From Erginobacter sp964465735 (GTDB taxonomy: Bacteria; Auribacterota; Erginobacteria; Erginobacterales; Erginobacteraceae): DNA of 11,364 nt. The stretch lies in contig CAYXKT010000092.1 in the NCBI GenBank assembly GCA_964465735.1, positions 1 through 11,364 of the forward strand. The letters are read 5' to 3'. The notes below the pieces were generated by a model. That model saw nothing but the letters and a program-made list of their open reading frames with translations, did no database searches and was not told the origin of the DNA. This document shows, one piece after another, positions 1 through 6,722 of this stretch (position 1 is the stretch's first letter; every line of letters begins with the position of its first letter). The translations under genes were made by a program, and so were the position numbers.

Positions 1-13
1 TGAGCATTCTTTT

Positions 14-176
14 ACCTAAGTTGAGCGATTATTGCGGATGAAATGTGCTAAGATTTTGCTGGCCGACGGGTTGCGAAAACCGCAGCCATATCCAGGAGAT
101 ATGGCGAGGATTTTCAATATCCGTTCGGACTCAAAAGATTGGTGCAGTTCGCCGCATAGAATCGCTCAATTTAGGT
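14..176. repeat. Long imperfect fold-back (MITE-like) element upstream of ftsH
   Basis: The stretch reads as one long imperfect palindrome centred near position 95. The outer arms begin ACCTAAGTTGAGCGATT at 14-30 and end with the inverse, AATCGCTCAATTTAGGT, at 160-176. The centre is a perfect 7-bp stem, CCATATC (86-92) and GATATGG (98-104), around a 5-base loop. Between centre and ends the arms align with scattered mismatches and single-base gaps. The right arm (132-177) recurs as a perfect 46-bp inverted copy at the right end of the window, so this is a dispersed family. No transposase is present. The architecture suggests a non-autonomous, MITE-like element, which is inference. The reading frame of ftsH stays open through it, but that translation is unlikely to be real protein. 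Confidence 0.8.
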
Positions 177-200
177 TTTAACCAAAATGGCTTGTTTGAT

Positions 201-2207
201 ATGCAAAAAACCGGAAAAAATCCAAAATCTCCAGGCTCGAAGTTGCCCACTGGGCCGCAGAATCCCAAAAAGCTGAAATACCTGTTTTTCTGGCTTTTTT
301 TGGGGGTGATTGTGGTCTATTACTACTTCGGCCGCCAGCTGGCCGCTCCGCCGCCCCGGGAACTGATGTTTTCTGAACTTTATCACTATGCTGAGGAAGG
401 TCGGATCGTTAAATTGGAGATCGGCCCCAAGGAGGGCCAGGGCCAGTTCCGGGATGGCAACGAGTATAAGGAGTTTACTGTTCCCCTGAGGGAGAACATC
501 CCCGATGACCTTTTCACCACTTTGCGCGAGCACAAAGTCCCATTCCAATTCAAGAAAAGCAACTGGTGGCAGGAGATATTGCCGATCCTGCTCGGGCCTC
601 TGCTCTTTGTCGGGCTGCTCTGGTTTCTCTTCTATCGCCAGATGCGGGGTGCGGGCAAGGGGGCGATGACTTTCGGGAAGAGCCGCGCTCGGCTGAACAA
701 GAATACGGCCAAGGTAACCTTTGATGACGTCGCCGGGATCGACGAGGCTAAGGAGGAGTTGGAGGAGATTATCGCCTTTTTGAAATCTCCCAAGAAATTT
801 CAGCGTTTGGGGGGACGCATCCCCAAGGGGGTGGTCCTGGTCGGTCCCCCCGGGACCGGCAAGACCCTGCTGGCCAAGGCAGTGGCCGGGGAGGCGGAAG
901 TGCCCTTTTTCTCCCTTTCCGGTTCCGACTTCGTGGAGATGTTCGTTGGAGTGGGGGCCAGCCGGGTTCGGGATATGTTCGAGCAGGGGCGCAAACACGC
1001 CCCCTGCATCATCTTTCTTGATGAGATTGACGCCGTTGGCCGGCACCGGGGATCGGGTCTGGGCGGAGGTCACGACGAGCGCGAGCAGACCCTCAACCAG
1101 CTCCTGGTCGAGATGGACGGTTTTGAGACCAAGGAAGGGGTGATCCTGGTCGCCGCGACCAACCGGCCCGATGTTCTGGACCCGGCGCTACTCCGTCCGG
1201 GCCGGTTCGACCGCCAGATCCTGATCGATATGCCCGATATCAAGGGCCGAGAGCAGATCCTCAAGGTCCACGCGAAGAAGATCACCCTCGGTCGCTCGGT
1301 CGTTCTTTCCCGGATTGCTCGGGGCACCCCGGGATTTTCCGGGGCCGATCTGGCTAACCTGGTCAATGAGGCAGCCTTGCTTGCCGCCCGTCACAACAAG
1401 AAGTCGGTAGGGATGGTCGAGTTGGAGGAAGCTCGGGATAAAGTCCGCTGGGGTCGAGAGCGCAAAAGCCGGGTGATGGATGAGGAGGATCGCAAGGTTA
1501 CCGCCTATCACGAAGCCGGCCACGCATTGGTTATCTCCCTGATCCCGGAGACAGAGCCGCTGCATAAGGTGACCATCATCCCTCGGGGGATGGCCTATCT
1601 GGGAGCGACAATGCAGCTGCCGGAGAAAGATCGCTATCTGGAATTTCGGAAAAAGATTCTCGGTGTGATCACCGGTCTCTTCGGTGGCCGGGCGGCGGAG
1701 GAGATGATTTTCGGGGATATTACCGCCGGTTCCCGTAACGATATCAAGGTGGCCACCGGTCTGGCTCGACAGATGGTCTGCGAGTGGGGGATGAGCGAGA
1801 AGATGGGTCCGATGACTTACGGCGAACACGAGCAGCACCTCTTCCTCGGCCGGGAGATCACCCGGTCCAGCGATTATAGCGAGGAGACTGCCCGGGAGAT
1901 CGATCGGGAGATCAAGCTGATCATCGACCAGTGTGACCGGCGGGCGAAGAAGCTGCTCTCCGATAACCGGGACAAGTTATTGGCCATTGCCGAGGCCCTC
2001 CTGCAGTACGAGGTACTCGACGACGTGGAGGTTAGTCAGATTATCCAGACCGGGAAGCTGACCCGGAAGACCGGTCGGGGCCGGAAGCGGAGTCGGAAAC
2101 CAGCCCCGGAAAAGTCGAAAGAGAAGCCGAAAGAACCGAAAGAGGCCGCGGACCGCCTCCCCGGCTTGATCCGTCCGACCCCGGCCGAGAACCCGGTTTC
2201 CGGTTAG
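201..2207 (+). CDS. ftsH: ATP-dependent zinc metalloprotease FtsH
   Basis: FtsH is a hexameric AAA+ protease of the cytoplasmic membrane that unfolds and degrades misfolded membrane proteins and regulatory proteins. Counting from the ATG at 201 (668 residues), there is a Lys/Pro-rich N-tail, TM1 at about 26-44, an extracytoplasmic domain, and TM2 at about 126-145. The AAA module follows: Walker A GPPGTGKT 215-222, pore motif FVGVGA near 248, Walker B IIFLDEID 270-277, and the second region of homology ATNRPDVLDPALLRPGRFDR 319-338. The peptidase has the zinc motif HEAGH at 437-441 and the likely third ligand Asp514 in RNDIK. The C-terminus is a basic, Pro/Lys/Glu-rich tail (about 623-652). The open frame continues 52 codons upstream to 45, but that part is translated fold-back repeat, so I chose 201. 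No clear Shine-Dalgarno precedes this ATG. An in-frame TTG at 192 is a weaker alternative. Confidence 0.96.
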   Translation: MQKTGKNPKSPGSKLPTGPQNPKKLKYLFFWLFLGVIVVYYYFGRQLAAPPPRELMFSELYHYAEEGRIVKLEIGPKEGQGQFRDGNEYKEFTVPLRENIPDDLFTTLREHKVPFQFKKSNWWQEILPILLGPLLFVGLLWFLFYRQMRGAGKGAMTFGKSRARLNKNTAKVTFDDVAGIDEAKEELEEIIAFLKSPKKFQRLGGRIPKGVVLVGPPGTGKTLLAKAVAGEAEVPFFSLSGSDFVEMFVGVGASRVRDMFEQGRKHAPCIIFLDEIDAVGRHRGSGLGGGHDEREQTLNQLLVEMDGFETKEGVILVAATNRPDVLDPALLRPGRFDRQILIDMPDIKGREQILKVHAKKITLGRSVVLSRIARGTPGFSGADLANLVNEAALLAARHNKKSVGMVELEEARDKVRWGRERKSRVMDEEDRKVTAYHEAGHALVISLIPETEPLHKVTIIPRGMAYLGATMQLPEKDRYLEFRKKILGVITGLFGGRAAEEMIFGDITAGSRNDIKVATGLARQMVCEWGMSEKMGPMTYGEHEQHLFLGREITRSSDYSEETAREIDREIKLIIDQCDRRAKKLLSDNRDKLLAIAEALLQYEVLDDVEVSQIIQTGKLTRKTGRGRKRSRKPAPEKSKEKPKEPKEAADRLPGLIRPTPAENPVSG

Positions 2208-2262
2208 TCCGATTGATTTATTGGCCGACCCGGGATAAATTCGATTGCCGGGGGAAGAGACG

Positions 2263-3144
2263 ATGGCGGATCCAAGAACGGGAAGACTGGCTGAATGGCC
2301 GGGTCCAGACGGTCGGAAATTCCATCTAAATCCGGGAAAGGGGACGATCCTGATGGGGGTGATCAACCTCACTCCCGACTCGTTCTCCGACGGCGGCGTT
2401 TACCCAACAGCTTCCGCCGCGATCACTCGAGGGTTAGAGCTGGCAACTGCCGGAGCGGATATTATTGACCTTGGGGGCGAGTCCTCCCGACCGGGTTCCC
2501 AACCGGTGTCGGTCACCGAGGAGTTAAGGCGGATAATCCCGGTGATCGAAGGTTTGGCGGAAAAGCTTTCGATCCCGATTTCGATTGATACCTGGAAAGC
2601 GGAGGTGGCCGCCCGGGGCCTAAAAGCGGGGGCCGGGATCATCAATGATATCAGCGCTCTCCGGTTTGATCCCGGAATGGCGGCGGTGGTGGCGGGCAGC
2701 ACCGGACCTTATATAATGATGCATATGCTTCGAACCCCGAAGGATATGCAGGTCCGCCCGGTTTACCGGGAGGTGATCGGGGAGATCAAAGAGTTTTTTC
2801 AGGAGCGGATATCTTTTGCCGCGACCGCCGGGATTGACCCGGCCCGAATCGTGATCGACCCCGGGATCGGGTTTGGCAAGACCCTGGAACATAACCTGGA
2901 AATCTTGAACCGCCTGGAAGAATTTCGGTCATTGGGCCGTCCGATCCTGGTTGGGGTCTCCCGGAAGTCCTTTATCGGCGCCATCCTTGACCAGCCCTCG
3001 AAAGCCCGGCTCTGGGGGACCGCCGGGGCGGTGGCGGCGGCGGTTGGCCGGGGCGCGGAGATCGTCCGGGTACACGATGTCGCTCCGATCAAGGAGATGA
3101 TCGCGGTGATTGACGCTATCCGGTCCGCCGGGATGGTTGGATAG
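2263..3144 (+). CDS. folP: Dihydropteroate synthase
   Basis: This enzyme joins 4-aminobenzoate to 6-hydroxymethyl-dihydropterin diphosphate to give dihydropteroate in folate synthesis; it is the sulfonamide target. It is a TIM barrel of 293 residues, a normal length. Visible signatures are MGVINLTPDSFSDGG (31-45), DLGGESSRPG (69-78), SIDTWK (107-112), NDISALR (128-134), DPGIGFGKT (199-207), VGVSRKSFIG (230-239) and RVHDV (269-273). The pterin- and phosphate-binding residues appear intact. I chose the ATG at 2263 because GGGGAAGAG lies a few bases upstream; an in-frame TTG at 2245 would add six residues. It starts 55 bases after ftsH, and ftsH-folP adjacency is common in diderm bacteria. The following spacer before cdaA is long and repeat-bearing. 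Confidence 0.96.
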   Translation: MADPRTGRLAEWPGPDGRKFHLNPGKGTILMGVINLTPDSFSDGGVYPTASAAITRGLELATAGADIIDLGGESSRPGSQPVSVTEELRRIIPVIEGLAEKLSIPISIDTWKAEVAARGLKAGAGIINDISALRFDPGMAAVVAGSTGPYIMMHMLRTPKDMQVRPVYREVIGEIKEFFQERISFAATAGIDPARIVIDPGIGFGKTLEHNLEILNRLEEFRSLGRPILVGVSRKSFIGAILDQPSKARLWGTAGAVAAAVGRGAEIVRVHDVAPIKEMIAVIDAIRSAGMVG

Positions 3145-3357
3145 GCTGGATTGCAGTAATTTTTCAGGTCGATCGGCTGAAGGTATCAGACTTATGGGGA
3201 CAGAATCTGTGCGATCAGGTGAAAATCAGAGCTTTTGAACACGCTGACGCGGTAGCGGTATTGGTTCATTGGGTGGATGGCAGGGTTTTTGAAGGAAGGT
3301 ATCTCGGACTTCGACCTGATTAGTGCCTGAACGGAAGACTCAAATCACAGAGAAACT

Positions 3358-3436
3358 GTCATCGCGAGGGACAAAGTAACGAAGCAATCTCATCGAAAAT
3401 CAAACAGATTGCTTGGTCGCCCCTGAGGGCAATGAC
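3358..3436. repeat. Dispersed palindromic repeat, GTCAT...ATGAC type
   Basis: The ends are GTCAT (3358-3362) and ATGAC (3432-3436), and the inner arms AAGCAATCT (3382-3390) and AGATTGCTT (3406-3414) pair perfectly over 9 bp. The arms resemble the widespread GTCATTGCGAGG...GAAGCAATCTC repeat seen between genes of many bacteria. I recall that family from general knowledge and have not searched for it. It has no coding capacity and is probably a small non-autonomous element or a transcript-end hairpin. Confidence 0.75.
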
Positions 3437-3455
3437 CTGATTTTGGGGGTTTTTG

Positions 3456-3476
3456 TTCAGATACTGATTATCTGAA
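3456..3476. repeat. Perfect 8-bp inverted repeat upstream of cdaA
   Basis: TTCAGATA (3456-3463) and TATCTGAA (3469-3476) are perfect inverted copies around the 5-base spacer CTGAT. The site lies about 105 bases before the cdaA start. It could be an operator for a dimeric regulator or a small RNA hairpin. It has no T-run after it, so it is not a standard terminator. Function is unknown. Confidence 0.45.
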
Positions 3477-3580
3477 TATGCAGGTATTTCCGCCGGCAAC
3501 CTAATGACCTGAGTATTTACGTATTTCATTAAATCACGCGGAGCCCTGAATCGCCAACCGGGGCCAGGAGATGCTGGGCA

Positions 3581-4321
3581 ATGTTGCGTGTCTTAACTGC
3601 TGGAATTGAGATCACGATTCTGGTCATCATCCTCTACTATTTCCTGGTCTTTATCCGGGCTACCGGAGCTGTCCAGGCTCTGAAAGGGCTGGCCCTGCTG
3701 GGATTGGCCTTCGGGTTAGCCTGGCTGATCCAGCTCGATGTTCTCTATGCTATCTTCGACCGCTCGATGCCCTATCTCTTTCTCGCCTTTGTGATCATAT
3801 TCGCTCCTGAACTACGCAGGGCCCTGGCGGAACTGGGCCGGAGGCGGATATTTACCAATGTCTCGACCGGGGAGCGGGTGATTGAGGATCTGGTTGGAGC
3901 GGCGGGGGAACTGTCGCGGAAGAAGATCGGAGGTCTGATCGCTGTCCAGCGGGATATCGGTCTCGGGGTCTGGGTCCAGTCCGGGGTCTTGATGAACAGC
4001 GAAATATCGCGCAAGCTGTTAGTCAGTATATTTATGCCCTTCGGTCCCCTCCACGACGGGGGAGTGGTGATTAAGGGCGACAAAATCGAGGCCGCCGCCT
4101 GTCTCTTCCCCTTTTCCCGAAAGGGGGAGTTAACCGATGGGTTGGGGATGCGCCACAAGGCCGGTCTCGGTCTGGCTGAGGCAACCGATGCCCTGGTGGT
4201 GATTGTCTCCGAGGAGAAGGGATCGATCTCGATGGCCTTCCGGGCCCAGTTTTATCGTGATATGACTGAGGATGAATTGAGAAAGATGTTGACCGAAAAT
4301 CTTCACTCTCGGCGGAGTTGA
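3581..4321 (+). CDS. cdaA: Membrane diadenylate cyclase CdaA (DisA_N domain), variant active site
   Basis: CdaA-type proteins condense two ATP into cyclic di-AMP, a second messenger for potassium, osmotic and cell-wall homeostasis. The 246-residue protein has three N-terminal membrane segments (about 5-24, 32-51, 60-74) and a cytoplasmic DisA_N cyclase domain (about 95-240), the usual CdaA layout. Conserved blocks are visible: PLHDG (156-160), AAACLFP (171-177) and VIVSEEKG (207-214). The signature motifs deviate: the usual DGA reads DGG (159-161), and the usual TRHR reads MRHK (190-193). The two glutamates after IVS are present. The start is supported by AGGAG at 3566-3570. The stop overlaps the cdaR start by one base (TGATG), so the two are co-translated. 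Identity as a CdaA family member is secure; catalytic competence is not. Confidence 0.93.
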   Translation: MLRVLTAGIEITILVIILYYFLVFIRATGAVQALKGLALLGLAFGLAWLIQLDVLYAIFDRSMPYLFLAFVIIFAPELRRALAELGRRRIFTNVSTGERVIEDLVGAAGELSRKKIGGLIAVQRDIGLGVWVQSGVLMNSEISRKLLVSIFMPFGPLHDGGVVIKGDKIEAAACLFPFSRKGELTDGLGMRHKAGLGLAEATDALVVIVSEEKGSISMAFRAQFYRDMTEDELRKMLTENLHSRRS

Positions 4322-5280
4322 TGATACCGGACGTCATTAAAAAGTGGTGTCTTCACAATTGGTTCCTCAAAACTCTGGCCCTGGTGTTTGGGGTGGCGGC
4401 CTGGTGGTATGCCTCTGACTATGTTTACGAGACGGTCATCCGGACCGTACCGATTGAGTTGAAGATTGTGGATGGGATGACCGTGAAATCGATCGATCCT
4501 TCCGAGATTAAGGTTACCCTGAAGTATCCGCGCCAGCAGATGACCTCCGTCGAGGCGAGAGAGACCGAACTCAAGATCATTCACGACCAAAGCGGTGTCG
4601 ATACCCTGGGAACAGTTTTCTTCGATCTCGAGGATAGGGATCTTCAGCGGTCTTCCGATTTTCGGGAGGTGGAATTCGATCCAGTTCGGATCAGCGCTGA
4701 GCTCGATCGTCTGGGAGAAAAAGTTCTGCCGGTCAAGGTCGATTATCGGGGAAGCGTTCGCCGGGGCTACCGGGTGGTTGAGGCGCGGGCCAATCCTTCG
4801 GAAGTCAAGGTGGCCGGACCGGCCGGGATACTGGAAGGGATGAGTGAGATCACCACTGAGCCGATAAATCTTAAAGGGCAGCAGACGACCTTCACCGACC
4901 CGGCCGTGTTGCGGCCGCTCAGTGCTTTCGCCCGGGAATCTCTGCCGGAAGTGACCGTGACGGTGGTCATCGGGCGGGAGTTGAAGGAGAGGGTCTTTGA
5001 AAAAGTCCGGGTCGATATCCTCCGCAATGTCATCCGCTTCGACCAGCTCCGGCTGGAACCCAGAGAAATTGATCTGTACCTGAAAGGCCCCGAGTCAATT
5101 ATGGATAATCTGACCGTCTCCGCTCTGAGGGTATATGTCGATATTATCGGATTGGAACCGGGCACCTGGGAACTTCCTCTCCACACCGCCTTTCCCCCTG
5201 AGGTCCAGCTGGAACGGGCTCAACCTTCGCAGGTGAAGGTTACCCTCGACCGTAGCCCGGTGAGCCCCCGTCAACCCTGA
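4321..5280 (+). CDS. cdaR: YbbR-domain protein CdaR, partner of CdaA
   Basis: CdaR proteins are membrane-anchored and carry repeated YbbR domains outside the membrane; in Firmicutes they bind and modulate CdaA. This 319-residue protein has a short cytoplasmic start, one membrane segment at about 13-31 (NWFLKTLALVFGVAAWWYA) and then beta-rich repeats typical of YbbR, about three units over residues 33-310. Repeated phrases such as PSEIKVTLKYP, PSEVKVAGPAG and PREIDLYLKGP mark equivalent strands in successive repeats. I chose the ATG at 4321, which overlaps the cdaA stop as TGATG; a TTG just before it is in frame. Family assignment rests on layout and repeat phrases, plus position directly after cdaA. 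glmM, the frequent third gene, is not next. Confidence 0.88.
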   Translation: MIPDVIKKWCLHNWFLKTLALVFGVAAWWYASDYVYETVIRTVPIELKIVDGMTVKSIDPSEIKVTLKYPRQQMTSVEARETELKIIHDQSGVDTLGTVFFDLEDRDLQRSSDFREVEFDPVRISAELDRLGEKVLPVKVDYRGSVRRGYRVVEARANPSEVKVAGPAGILEGMSEITTEPINLKGQQTTFTDPAVLRPLSAFARESLPEVTVTVVIGRELKERVFEKVRVDILRNVIRFDQLRLEPREIDLYLKGPESIMDNLTVSALRVYVDIIGLEPGTWELPLHTAFPPEVQLERAQPSQVKVTLDRSPVSPRQP

Positions 5281-5295
5281 AACAGCTGATAAATT

Positions 5296-5314
5296 CACCG
5301 CCAAGACGCAAAAA
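5296..5314. repeat. Possible short fragment of a dispersed repeat before pdxJ
   Basis: CACCGCCAAGACGCAAAAA resembles the common intergenic phrase ACCGCCAAGACGCCAAG that recurs in many environmental genomes (general recollection, not searched). It lies in the 53-base cdaR-pdxJ spacer and ends shortly before the pdxJ ribosome-binding site. It is a single short match, so it may be chance. Confidence 0.25.
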
Positions 5315-5333
5315 TAGACCAAGGGAGATCAAA

Positions 5334-6047
5334 ATGCCTGAGTTGGGAGTCAATATTGATCACGTGGCCACTATCCGGCAGGCTCGAAAGGGGCGGGAGC
5401 CCGATCCGGTCTGGGCGGCGGCGGTCTGTGAACTGGCCGGGGCGGATATCATCACTGTTCATCTGCGGGAAGACCGTCGGCATATCAATGACCGCGATCT
5501 GAGGATGCTCCGGCAGACAGTGGGGACCAAGCTCAACCTGGAGATGGCCGATACCGCCGAGATCGTCGAGATTGCCCTCGAAGTCAAGCCCGGTCAGATA
5601 ACCCTGGTGCCGGAGAAACGAGAGGAAGTGACCACAGAAGGTGGTCTCGATGTTCGGGGGAACCAAAAGAGCCTCTCGGTGACGGCGGAGAAATTTCGGC
5701 AAGCCGGGATCCTGGTCAGCTACTTTATCGATCCGGATTTTGACCAACTCTCGGCCGCCCGCGACGCCGGGGGTGATTTCGTCGAACTCCACACCGGGGT
5801 CTACTCCAATGCTGTCGGGGAAGTGGCGGCGGAGCGGGAATTGGCGAAGCTCCGTTCCGGAGCTGAACGGGGGGGCGAATTGGGTCTGCGGATCAACGCC
5901 GGCCACGGTCTCAACTATCGGAACGTGAAACGGATTCTCACTCTCCCCTATCTGGAGGAACTCCACATCGGCCACAGCATAATCTCCCGGGCGGTCTTTG
6001 CCGGGCTTGACCGCGCGGTGCGGGATATGCTTTGCCTCATCTCTTGA
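5334..6047 (+). CDS. pdxJ: Pyridoxine 5'-phosphate synthase PdxJ
   Basis: PdxJ closes the ring in the DXP-dependent vitamin B6 pathway, condensing 1-deoxy-D-xylulose 5-phosphate with 3-amino-2-oxopropyl phosphate to pyridoxine 5'-phosphate in the cytoplasm. The 237-residue TIM barrel is of family length. Motifs are NIDHVATIRQAR (7-18), VHLREDRRHI (42-51, with His43, Arg45 and His50), LNLEMA (67-72, catalytic Glu70), LVPEKREEVTTEGGLDV (91-107), ELHTG (151-155), INAGHGLNYRNV (187-198, His191) and EELHIGHSIISRAVFAGL (208-225). The start is supported by AGGGAGA at 5322-5328, five bases before ATG. Its position between cdaR and acpS fits the pdxJ-acpS pairing common in proteobacteria. Confidence 0.97.
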   Translation: MPELGVNIDHVATIRQARKGREPDPVWAAAVCELAGADIITVHLREDRRHINDRDLRMLRQTVGTKLNLEMADTAEIVEIALEVKPGQITLVPEKREEVTTEGGLDVRGNQKSLSVTAEKFRQAGILVSYFIDPDFDQLSAARDAGGDFVELHTGVYSNAVGEVAAERELAKLRSGAERGGELGLRINAGHGLNYRNVKRILTLPYLEELHIGHSIISRAVFAGLDRAVRDMLCLIS

Positions 6048-6077
6048 TGGGATCAATCGGGCGGCGAAAATAATTCA

Positions 6078-6211
6078 GACAGGATAACAGGATCTACGGG
6101 ATAAGATGTTATTTTGTCGGAAGACCGGAGATATAGGGTGTCCTGATTAATTTTATTGTGTTTCTGTGAACTTATCCTCCCCGCCTATCCGGTCAACCCC
6201 GTTATGCCGTC
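6078..6211. repeat. Dispersed inverted repeat, GACAGGATAACAGG type
   Basis: The left arm starts GACAGGATAACAGGAT at 6078. The right arm, read on the other strand from 6211, starts GACGGCATAACGGGGT. The arms are imperfect inverted copies over roughly 30 bases and flank a central AT-richer segment. The left arm resembles a widespread intergenic repeat containing GACAGGAT-AACAGGAT (recollection, not searched). It fills most of the 219-base pdxJ-acpS spacer and has no coding capacity. Confidence 0.65.
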
Positions 6212-6266
6212 AAAAAAACTTAATGCTGTCAGGTAAGACTATTTTATCGGGAGGACGTAGAGTAAA

Positions 6267-6665
6267 ATGGTTTTGGGAGTTGGAGTTGACATTATAGAGA
6301 TCCCCCGGGTGGAGCGGATGTTAGCCAGGTGGGGAGAGAGTTTTCTTCAACGGGTTTTTCTTCCCGATGAGGTCGCTTATTGCCGGGGAAAAAAGGACCC
6401 CGCCCCCCATTTGGCCGCCCGGATCGCGGTCAAAGAGGCGGTGATGAAGTCCTTTGGTGAGGGCTGGACGGAGAAGATCGGTTGGCAGGATATTCTGGTC
6501 GGCCGTTCCCTGAAGGGTCAGCCCCAGGTGGAAATGATCGGGAAGGGGGAGAAGCTGCTAAAGGAGATGGGGGTGGAGAAAATTATGGTCAGCCTCTCCC
6601 ACGCCGATAACTACTCGGTGGCAGTGGCCGTGCTCAGCAAGAAAAGCGGCTCTGATCGGAGCTGA
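6267..6665 (+). CDS. acpS: Holo-[acyl-carrier-protein] synthase
   Basis: AcpS transfers the 4'-phosphopantetheine arm from coenzyme A to a serine of acyl carrier protein, activating fatty acid synthesis. The 132-residue length matches the group I, trimeric AcpS family. The magnesium site is visible as Asp8 in GVGVDIIEI and Glu57 in ARIAVKEAVMKSFG; the second motif is more often RFAAKEA, a mild variation. The C-terminal MVSLSHADNYSVAVAVL (107-123) is the typical closing strand. GGGAGGA starting at 6249 serves as the ribosome site, with a slightly long gap to the ATG. nnr follows after 57 bases, as in many proteobacteria. Confidence 0.95.
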   Translation: MVLGVGVDIIEIPRVERMLARWGESFLQRVFLPDEVAYCRGKKDPAPHLAARIAVKEAVMKSFGEGWTEKIGWQDILVGRSLKGQPQVEMIGKGEKLLKEMGVEKIMVSLSHADNYSVAVAVLSKKSGSDRS

Positions 6666-6722
6666 GCCCGGACAGTAATCACAGTGATCGTGATTTAGAA
6701 GAAGAGGAGGGTCGTCGATATT

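Larger units (their letters stand above)
3145..3580. other. folP-cdaA spacer with repeats, no convincing gene
   Basis: These 436 bases contain no convincing coding region. Positions 3145-3357 show no homology I recognise; one forward frame is open for about 60 codons but has no good start or ribosome site. The rest holds a palindromic repeat (3358-3436), a perfect 8-bp hairpin (3456-3476) and the ribosome-binding region of cdaA (AGGAG at 3566-3570). Confidence 0.6.

Noticed and set aside
187..260. Out-of-frame ATG at 187 starting a short frame before ftsH
   Set aside because: It lacks a ribosome-binding site and overlaps the ftsH start region; no sign of a leader peptide.
171..1073. Long reverse-strand open frame of 300 codons opposite ftsH
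   Set aside because: It is antisense to the unmistakable FtsH coding sequence, shows low-complexity, Pro/Gly/Leu-rich translation with no domain, and is a product of GC-rich codon bias.
3145..3330. Forward open frame of about 60 codons after folP
   Set aside because: It has no ATG, no ribosome-binding site and no recognisable similarity; a frame this long occurs by chance.
3453..3480. Possible cdaA promoter TTGTTC with AATATG
   Set aside because: The -10 match is poor and overlaps the palindrome; support is too weak to annotate.
5295..6056. Reverse open frame of 253 codons opposite pdxJ
   Set aside because: PdxJ motifs on the forward strand are complete; the reverse translation has no recognisable family.
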